Source: Carboxylicivirga caseinilyticus (GTDB taxonomy: Bacteria; Bacteroidota; Bacteroidia; Bacteroidales; Marinilabiliaceae). From it: a stretch of 64,000 nucleotides of DNA. How positions within the stretch are numbered: the first letter of the stretch is position 1; each line of letters opens with the position of its first letter. Shown here one piece after another: positions 58,197-64,000 of this stretch. The translations under genes and the position numbers were made by a program. The notes beneath the pieces were generated by a model. It worked only from the letters and a program-made list of their open reading frames with translations, had not been told where the DNA came from and did no database searches. The stretch is taken from NCBI GenBank assembly GCA_025499705.1, contig JAFMVE010000018.1, positions 39,523 to 103,522 on the forward strand, given 5' to 3'.

Positions 58197-59315
58197 ATGG
58201 GCACTAAAATTTTAATAGTAGACGACTCTGCAACAATGCTGGCAATTATAAGCGACATTGTTGAAAGGAGTATTCCTGATGCTGAGATTTTATCTGCCAA
58301 TGACGGAAGGGAAGCCTGCAAACAGGCTGTGCGTCATTTGCCAGATTTGATTCTGATGGATTGGGAAATGCCTAATATGAATGGATTGGAGGCTGTTTCA
58401 AAGCTCAAACGAAATGAACTTACCTCAGACACTCCAATAATAATGCTGTCTGCATCTGACGCATCTGACAACATAAAACTGGCTTTTGAAGCCGGTGCGA
58501 TGTACTATGTCAAAAAACCAGTTGAAGAAACTGAATTAATAGCCCGCATAAAATCTTCTTTAGCAATATCTTCTCAGATTAAAGATTTAAAAGCTCAACG
58601 CAATCAGTTAATGCTGTCGAATCATAAAAACGACACTATTTTGCGATCTATTTTACCTGCACCAATTTTAGCTCAAGTAAAACAATATGGCTCAATATCT
58701 CCCAAAAGGTATCGTAATACAGTTGTTTTGTTCGTCGACATGGTAGATTTTACATCTAAATCAGGTAAAATGTCTCATGGTACTTTACTACGTGAACTAC
58801 AGGAAATATTCAAGGAATTTGACAGAGTAATTGAATCTCAGTTTTGTACACGCATAAAAACGATTGGTGATGCCTACATGGCCGTGTGTGGAATGTTTCA
58901 CGAATTAGAAAATCCAGAACTACAAGGGGTAAAAACAGCCATAAAACTAAGAGAGGCCATCTCAAAAAGAAACCAAACAAATTCAATTCAATGGGAAATT
59001 AAAATTGGTCTCTACAGCGGTGATGTAATATGTAGTTCGGTAAGTACAACCAATCTTTCGTTTGATATATTTGGCGAAACAGTTAATATGGCAGCCAGAA
59101 TGCAAAATGCCTGCGAACCAGACCAAATAAACATTTCAGAGGAGATTCAAAAGAAAGTAAAGGATTACTATCACATTGTAACGCGTACTGCAAGAAAGGT
59201 TAAAGGAAAGGGAACCATACCTATGTATTATATTCATAGAACCATAAGTAACGATATCAGTCCTAAACAAAAAGGGGCCACTTCGATAAGCAACCCCTTG
59301 TTTTTATTGAACTAA
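58197..59315 (+). CDS. Response regulator fused to a class III adenylate cyclase
   Basis: 372 residues. Receiver domain about 1-125 with Asp9/10, acceptor Asp55 (LILMDWEMPN) and Lys106 (YYVKKP). A helical linker (about 126-170) leads to a class III cyclase domain (about 172-350). Metal residues are Asp181 (VLFVDMVDFT) and Asp225 (KTIGDAYMAVCG); adenine is read by Lys221 and Asp290 (SFDIFGETVNMAAR); Asn297 and Arg301 complete the site. All catalytic positions are present, so cAMP synthesis controlled by phosphorylation is the likely role. No kinase is adjacent. The stop overlaps the convergent ettA stop by four bases. Confidence 0.9.
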   Translation: MGTKILIVDDSATMLAIISDIVERSIPDAEILSANDGREACKQAVRHLPDLILMDWEMPNMNGLEAVSKLKRNELTSDTPIIMLSASDASDNIKLAFEAGAMYYVKKPVEETELIARIKSSLAISSQIKDLKAQRNQLMLSNHKNDTILRSILPAPILAQVKQYGSISPKRYRNTVVLFVDMVDFTSKSGKMSHGTLLRELQEIFKEFDRVIESQFCTRIKTIGDAYMAVCGMFHELENPELQGVKTAIKLREAISKRNQTNSIQWEIKIGLYSGDVICSSVSTTNLSFDIFGETVNMAARMQNACEPDQINISEEIQKKVKDYYHIVTRTARKVKGKGTIPMYYIHRTISNDISPKQKGATSISNPLFLLN

Positions 59316-61000
59316 TTTTTTATCAGTTTTTTATATTTGATTCTATGTGGTGTAACATCACCCAATCGCCGCTTCTTGTTTTCTTCGTATTCGGTATACG
59401 AACCTTCAAAGAAATAAATTTTTGAATCTCCTTCAAATGCCATAATGTGAGTTGCTACGCGATCCAGAAACCAACGGTCGTGAGATATAACTACAGCACA
59501 TCCGGCAAAGTCATCCAATCCTTCTTCCAAAGCACGAAGTGTATTTACATCAATATCGTTGGTTGGCTCATCGAGTAATAAAACATTTCCTTCTTCCTTC
59601 AATGCCATAGCAAGGTGTAAACGATTTCGTTCACCACCCGAGAGAATTTCACATTTCTTTTGTTGGTCAGTACCTGAGAAATTAAATCGGGAAAGGTAGG
59701 CACGTGCATTTAATTCTTTACCTCCCATTTTTATTGTCTCTTCACCCTTTGAAACCACTTCATAAACAGTCTTACCGGGTACAATATCATCATGTGACTG
59801 ATCAACATAACTTGTTTTAACCGTTTCGCCCACTTCAAAAGTACCTGCATCAGGAGTTTCCAATCCCATAATTAACCGGAACAAGGTTGTTTTACCTGCA
59901 CCATTGGGGCCAATCACACCTACTATTCCGTTCTTTGGCAGAGTAAAATTCAGATCTTCAAATAACAAACGATCACCAAATCCCTTTGCAACACTTTGAG
60001 CATTTATAACTTTATCACCTAATCGAGGTCCGTTAGGAATGAAAATCTCAAGTTTCTGTTCCTTTTCTTTAACATCCTCATTAAGTAAATTGTCGTAAGC
60101 ACCTAAACGAGCTTTGCTCTTTGCCTGACGAGCTTTTGGTGTCATTCGCACCCACTCCAATTCTCGTTCTAAAGTCTTTCTACGTTTTGAAGCCTGTTTT
60201 TCTTCATTCGCCAATCGCTTGGTTTTCTGATCTAACCATGAAGAGTAATTACCCTGCCATGGAATGCCTTCACCACGATCCAGTTCCAGTATCCAACCTG
60301 CAACATTATCAAGGAAATAACGATCGTGCGTAATCCCAATAACGGTCCCTTTATATTGTTGAAGATGTTGTTCTAACCATTGTACCGATTCAGCATCCAA
60401 ATGGTTGGTTGGCTCATCCAATAACAGAATATCCGGTTCCTGCAGCAATAATCGACAAAGGGCAACCCTACGTTTTTCTCCACCAGATAGCACACTAATC
60501 TTCTGATCTTCGGGCGGGCAGCGCAAAGCATCCATTGCTCTATCCAGCTTAGTATCAAGATTCCATGCATCATGCTGATCGATCTTTTCCTGTAAAGCAG
60601 CTTGTTCATCCATCAATGCCTGCATCTTATCCGGATCTTCCAAAACTTCAGGGTCTCCGAATCGCTCATTAACGGCTTCATATGCCTTTAGAATATCCAC
60701 AATCTCCTGAACACCTTCCTGTACAACTTCTTTAACAGTTTTGTTATCATCCAACTGAGGCTCCTGTTCAAGGTATCCAACAGAATAACCTGGTGAAAAA
60801 ACAACGTCTCCTTCGTAATTTTTCTCAACCCCGGCAATAATCTTTAGAAGCGTTGATTTACCAGAACCGTTTAATCCAATGATTCCAATTTTAGCTCCGT
60901 AAAAAAATGAGAGATAGATATTATTCAATACCTTTTTTTGTGGCGGAAAAGTCTTACTGACTCCCACCATACTAAATATGATCTTTTTATCGTCTGACAT
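59312..61000 (-). CDS. ettA: Energy-dependent translational throttle protein EttA (ABC-F)
   Basis: 562 residues, two ABC modules without membrane segments. Walker A: GLNGSGKSTLL and GPNGAGKTTLF; signatures LSGGEKRRVALCRLL and LSGGERNRLHLAMAL; Walker B ILLLDEPTNHLD and VLLLDEPTNDID. The linker between them (about 240-320) is the P-site-tRNA-interacting region with EWVRMTPKARQAKSKARL, typical of EttA. It acts on the ribosomal E site, coupling translation to ATP/ADP ratio. It starts 15 bases after the gene upstream (61016-61873) and may be co-transcribed with it. Confidence 0.95.
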   Translation of the reverse strand: MSDDKKIIFSMVGVSKTFPPQKKVLNNIYLSFFYGAKIGIIGLNGSGKSTLLKIIAGVEKNYEGDVVFSPGYSVGYLEQEPQLDDNKTVKEVVQEGVQEIVDILKAYEAVNERFGDPEVLEDPDKMQALMDEQAALQEKIDQHDAWNLDTKLDRAMDALRCPPEDQKISVLSGGEKRRVALCRLLLQEPDILLLDEPTNHLDAESVQWLEQHLQQYKGTVIGITHDRYFLDNVAGWILELDRGEGIPWQGNYSSWLDQKTKRLANEEKQASKRRKTLERELEWVRMTPKARQAKSKARLGAYDNLLNEDVKEKEQKLEIFIPNGPRLGDKVINAQSVAKGFGDRLLFEDLNFTLPKNGIVGVIGPNGAGKTTLFRLIMGLETPDAGTFEVGETVKTSYVDQSHDDIVPGKTVYEVVSKGEETIKMGGKELNARAYLSRFNFSGTDQQKKCEILSGGERNRLHLAMALKEEGNVLLLDEPTNDIDVNTLRALEEGLDDFAGCAVVISHDRWFLDRVATHIMAFEGDSKIYFFEGSYTEYEENKKRRLGDVTPHRIKYKKLIKN

Positions 61001-61015
61001 TATTTGATTATTAAT

Positions 61016-61873
61016 TTATCTCGAACCCATTTGCTTCAGATCACTATTTAACAAACCATCAGGTCTTTTAGAACTTACCATATGATAATCGAAATAGTAA
61101 AACCGTGAATCTGCTGCACCAACCAGTATTTTATAGCATCTGGCTTTATATTTTGTACCTTCCGGACCCACCTTATGCAGTATTACAACATTTGGATCTC
61201 TTTTCTTTAAGACTTCTTCAATATCCTCCTGTGTTACAATTTTCACATCATAAGGGTAATATTTTTGCAACTTTGACATAGAATTTACATCTGGAGACAG
61301 ATCATCCTTAACCAAATAAAGTGTCTTATTCTTAAGCGATTCAATATTCTTATTGTAATACTTAAATACATTAGCCTTTATTAATTCAGGTTGAGCATTC
61401 ATCAGTTTTACATGATCCTGAATAAAACGAACAAATACTTCCATTTTGTATGCATAGCTATCATCCTCGACCCTCAAGTAAGACAATGGAATGGAACACA
61501 AATCAGGTAAATCTCTGACTTCTGTTTCAGGCTTGCCCATCAACAAACTTAAGAATGTATAACGCGCTTTTGTTTTATCCATCGAAAAAGTTACGGTAGT
61601 TGATAAAAGAAACGAATAAGACGGATCTCCCACTTTTTCTTCAAATTCTTTTTGAGTAATGAATTCATAATCGGTAAGATTCCATACATCTTTCATCACC
61701 TCCTTTATTTTAAAATTAAAGTCACTCATTGGATTGGTATCCATTACAACCAATGTTTTACTTTTTAAAAAAGCTTTGTAGTCTTCTTTTGTTGGTAAGT
61801 GATCGTTCGAGGCGTTTATCTCTGCAAATACAGAGACTACTAACAAAATTAATAAAGCAGTCCTTTTCATCAT
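61016..61873 (-). CDS. Secreted protein of unknown function upstream of ettA
   Basis: 285 residues with a signal peptide (MMKRTALLILLVVSVFAEIN, then AS). The mature part alternates helices and strands; blocks include LVVMDTNPMSDFNFKIKEVM, TLYLVKDDLSPDVNSMSKLQ and IVTQEDIEEVLKKRDPNVVI, suggesting two similar alpha/beta halves, each with a TLV/TLY strand and a D/E-rich helix. I do not recognise a family. It ends 15 bases before ettA. The coupling of a periplasmic protein with a translation factor is unexpected, and may be only transcriptional. A -7 box lies at 61947-61954. Confidence 0.75.
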   Translation of the reverse strand: MMKRTALLILLVVSVFAEINASNDHLPTKEDYKAFLKSKTLVVMDTNPMSDFNFKIKEVMKDVWNLTDYEFITQKEFEEKVGDPSYSFLLSTTVTFSMDKTKARYTFLSLLMGKPETEVRDLPDLCSIPLSYLRVEDDSYAYKMEVFVRFIQDHVKLMNAQPELIKANVFKYYNKNIESLKNKTLYLVKDDLSPDVNSMSKLQKYYPYDVKIVTQEDIEEVLKKRDPNVVILHKVGPEGTKYKARCYKILVGAADSRFYYFDYHMVSSKRPDGLLNSDLKQMGSR

Positions 61874-62155
61874 CTAATTTCTTTTAGGTATAATTTGAGT
61901 GTCATCAGCAGCTTTAATTATCTTCTGTGATCTACTTATATATACACAAAGTTATCTAAAATATTGCATCCATATATAAAAACTTACCATATGAACACTT
62001 CTTTAATTTTCGAAATTTTGTTTCTTTATCTATAACAATTAAATACATTTGTTAGCTATATTAAAGTTTCCTATATCTAACCTTAATAATTTATTGGCGA
62101 CTTAACTACAGCAGTTTTTTATATATTTAGGGTTAAGAAATTTATTACACTGAAA
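61874..62155. other. Divergent intergenic region
   Basis: Gene-free AT-rich DNA between the secreted protein (minus) and the hybrid kinase (plus). On the minus strand TAACTTTG (61954-61947) matches the -7 consensus for the first. On the plus strand TATATTTA near 62120 is one base off for the second. No strong palindrome seen. Confidence 0.5.
61947..61954 (-). promoter_or_regulatory. -7 element upstream of the secreted protein gene
   Basis: On the minus strand TAACTTTG, a full match to TAnnTTTG, 74 bases before the ATG; no clear -33 box. Confidence 0.3.
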
Positions 62156-63898
62156 ATGATATTACTAAATAAAATACTTTCGTTATTTGTTTTCGACAGA
62201 GAGGAAAAAGCTGATATTGAAGAACAAACCCCAATCATGATGCGAAATCTGATTTATTTCATACTTTTCATGGTTGTTTTTGTTGATGGGATTTTCACTT
62301 TACTAACAGATCAGACATTTTATGCAATACCACTGCTGATCTTTAGTCTTATTTTTGGATTTCATTTTCTATATCTGGGTCGTAAAGCCCATTCAATTGG
62401 CATTAGAAATTCATTTGCATTTTTTGCCATTCTCATTTTTCTTTATCTGATAGTCTTTGGAGGAAGTACAGGCTTGAGTATTATATGGATTGTTCTCTTC
62501 CCTACATTTATATTCTCACTTATAGGAAAGAATAAAGGCACCATCATTTCGCTTATATTCTTTCTCATTGTAGTTGGTTACCTTTTCGGGTTGAGTAATA
62601 TTTTACCGTTGGTTCATAAGTATTCTTTACCTCAAAAAATAATGTATTCAGGGGTAATGTTTGCCATGATCATTGTTGGATATGCTGTTCATCATTCGTT
62701 TTCTGAGATTATCTTAAACAAAGAATTAAGAATGTTGAATTCTCAGAATTTCAACAAGACGCAGGAAGAACTGATATCAAAACTATCACATCAGATTCGA
62801 ACTCCCCTAAGTAATATTACCGGTATAATTGACATACTTGAAAAAACTAACCTCAGCGATGATCAAAGAGATTATATCAATACAATTCATGCATCTTCAA
62901 ACAATCTGGTGAATGTGGTTAACAGCATGGTTGCTGCCACCACAACCAATTTCAGTCAGATACCTGATGAAGAAATAAGTTTTAATTTATACTCAACCAT
63001 CAACAATACAATCAAACTCTTTCAGGACGAAAACGACAAAAAGCAGTTTGACATTTCACTATCAGCTGACATTCCGAATAATGTTATCGGTAACAGTATA
63101 AAAATCAAACAGATATTTCTTAACCTTCTAAACAGCATTTTAAAATACAATAAATCTGAAAATAAACAGGTTACCATTGAAGTTACCCGCAAAGAAACGT
63201 TACCCAACAAACTGGTTCTTAAATTCAGAATAGTTAGCAATACTATTGTTCCGTTACCCAAAGAAGAATTGAAAGAGGAGGCTTTTTACTCGAGAGAAAT
63301 CATTCGACTTAACACCAATAAATACATCAATCTTTTGGAATTAGGTATTACCCAAAAGATTATTGAAATGGATGGTAACCAACTCGATATTTACCCGGGA
63401 TCGGTTAATACAGCATTTGAGTTTACGGCTTCTTTCAAAGAAAATTTAAAGAGTCAATCCATTAACTCGATTATTGAACCTACCAAACAAAGTGGCAACT
63501 ACTTTAAGCCAAAAGTTGATATGGCTGATGCCAATATTTTATTGGTAGAAGATAACTTCTCAAACCAGCAAATCATTATTCTGTATATCAAAAATGAGGT
63601 GCAGAAAATTGAAGTTGCCTTTAACGGAAAAGAAGCATTGGATAAGTTCGGTAAGGCCAAATACGACCTTATTCTGATGGATGTTCAGATGCCAATTATG
63701 GATGGTTTTAAGGCAACTCAGAAAATTCGTGAAATTGAAAAGAGTACAGGAACACATACTCCTATTATTGCTGTAACTGCTAATGCATTCCCTGAAGACA
63801 AAGAAAAGTGTATGTCTGTTGGAATGGATGACTATATCAGTAAGCCTTTTCAACCGGAAGATCTAATTAAAAAGATCAAACAGCATCTAAGCTCGTAA
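62156..63898 (+). CDS. Membrane hybrid histidine kinase with degenerate ATPase domain
   Basis: 580 residues. Six membrane helices (about 32-180), HisKA with H212 in SKLSHQIRTPLSNITGII, an ATPase-like domain (about 275-430) and a C-terminal receiver (about 458-580) with acceptor Asp509 (LILMDVQMP) and Lys563 (YISKPFQ). The receiver is intact. The ATPase domain is not: the N box reads NLLNSILKYN (the conserved Asn of NAxKFT is replaced by Ser), no DxGxG G1 box exists (RIVSNTIVPLP stands there), and the G2 loop reads LELGITQKI. Autophosphorylation therefore looks unlikely. It may act as a phospho-relay, phosphatase or scaffold. Confidence 0.88.
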   Translation: MILLNKILSLFVFDREEKADIEEQTPIMMRNLIYFILFMVVFVDGIFTLLTDQTFYAIPLLIFSLIFGFHFLYLGRKAHSIGIRNSFAFFAILIFLYLIVFGGSTGLSIIWIVLFPTFIFSLIGKNKGTIISLIFFLIVVGYLFGLSNILPLVHKYSLPQKIMYSGVMFAMIIVGYAVHHSFSEIILNKELRMLNSQNFNKTQEELISKLSHQIRTPLSNITGIIDILEKTNLSDDQRDYINTIHASSNNLVNVVNSMVAATTTNFSQIPDEEISFNLYSTINNTIKLFQDENDKKQFDISLSADIPNNVIGNSIKIKQIFLNLLNSILKYNKSENKQVTIEVTRKETLPNKLVLKFRIVSNTIVPLPKEELKEEAFYSREIIRLNTNKYINLLELGITQKIIEMDGNQLDIYPGSVNTAFEFTASFKENLKSQSINSIIEPTKQSGNYFKPKVDMADANILLVEDNFSNQQIIILYIKNEVQKIEVAFNGKEALDKFGKAKYDLILMDVQMPIMDGFKATQKIREIEKSTGTHTPIIAVTANAFPEDKEKCMSVGMDDYISKPFQPEDLIKKIKQHLSS

Positions 63899-64000
63899 CA
63901 AAAACAAAGAGGGTGTCCAAAAAGTGATTCTGCAAATAAGGAATCTTTCAAATTGTAACTTTACTTTCATTATACCCCACCAAACCTCCCCTAAAAGGGA
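63899..64000. other. Window-edge sequence resembling a mobile-element or repeat boundary
   Basis: GAGGGTGTCCAAAAAGTG (about 63910-63927) is reminiscent of terminal inverted repeats of Bacteroidota insertion sequences, and the last bases (CACCAAACCTCCCCTAAAAG) look like a common dispersed repeat. No transposase is in the window; this is suggestive only. Confidence 0.3.

Overview
The window looks like a chromosomal segment of a low-GC Bacteroidota bacterium, probably an anaerobic or facultative marine/gut-type member of the Marinilabiliales/Bacteroidales side. The lineage call is an inference from gene content: a TonB-dependent receptor with a carboxypeptidase-regulatory-like N-terminus, a bacterial V/A-type ATPase operon with a DUF2764 gene, two beta-propeller sensor kinases, a type IX secretion C-terminal domain, DUF4831/DUF4412/DUF3810 proteins, TamA/TamB, and several promoters of the Bacteroidota form TTTG-N19-21-TAnnTTTG. 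No rRNA, tRNA, CRISPR array, phage or complete insertion sequence was seen. Most of the window is housekeeping DNA.

Layout. 1-5072 (mostly minus): start of a TonB-dependent receptor, PepD dipeptidase, a DUF4831 lipoprotein and the bifunctional NAD(P)HX repair enzyme. 5210-8603 (plus): two POT-family peptide transporters. With PepD they suggest peptide use. 8643-10089 (minus): tandem universal stress protein and an unknown small protein. 10168-17296 (minus): a seven-gene V/A-type ATPase operon (A-B-E-DUF2764-D-I-K) with tightly coupled genes and a sodium-type ligand pattern in the K ring. 17906-19799: a methionine-gamma-lyase-like enzyme divergent from an Lrp/AsnC regulator. 19796-23251: a propeller histidine kinase. 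23329-27234 (plus): nitroreductase, GMP reductase, then selU and selD overlapping, a selenouridine-tRNA module. 27244-29315 (minus): an ECF sigma factor coupled to small membrane proteins. 29319-33947 (minus): DUF4412, DUF3810 and a small secreted protein, a repeat-rich spacer, and CstA. 34076-39571 (plus): GH20 hexosaminidase and a second propeller kinase. 39667-47935 (plus): TamA, TamB, a TPR protein and a DUF3859-like protein packed end to end. 47932-52606 (minus): a previously uncalled 50-residue membrane protein, YchF, HutH and HisS. 52808-57510 (plus): a T9SS-exported GLUG protein, a TPR histidine kinase with its LuxR-type regulator, and a 58-residue winged-helix protein. 57591-61873: WbuC-type cupin, a receiver-adenylate cyclase fusion, EttA and a secreted unknown. 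62156-63898: a hybrid kinase whose ATP-binding domain appears to have lost its nucleotide motifs. The last 100 bases resemble the edge of a mobile or repeated element.

The right half is rich in signalling: four sensor kinases, one LuxR-type regulator, one receiver-cyclase and one ECF sigma factor. I found no obvious large novel defence or biosynthetic system. The best candidates for something undescribed are the degenerate hybrid kinase, the receiver-cyclase, the compact ECF-sigma membrane module, the multi-hairpin repeat at 31505-31892 and the two tiny genes.
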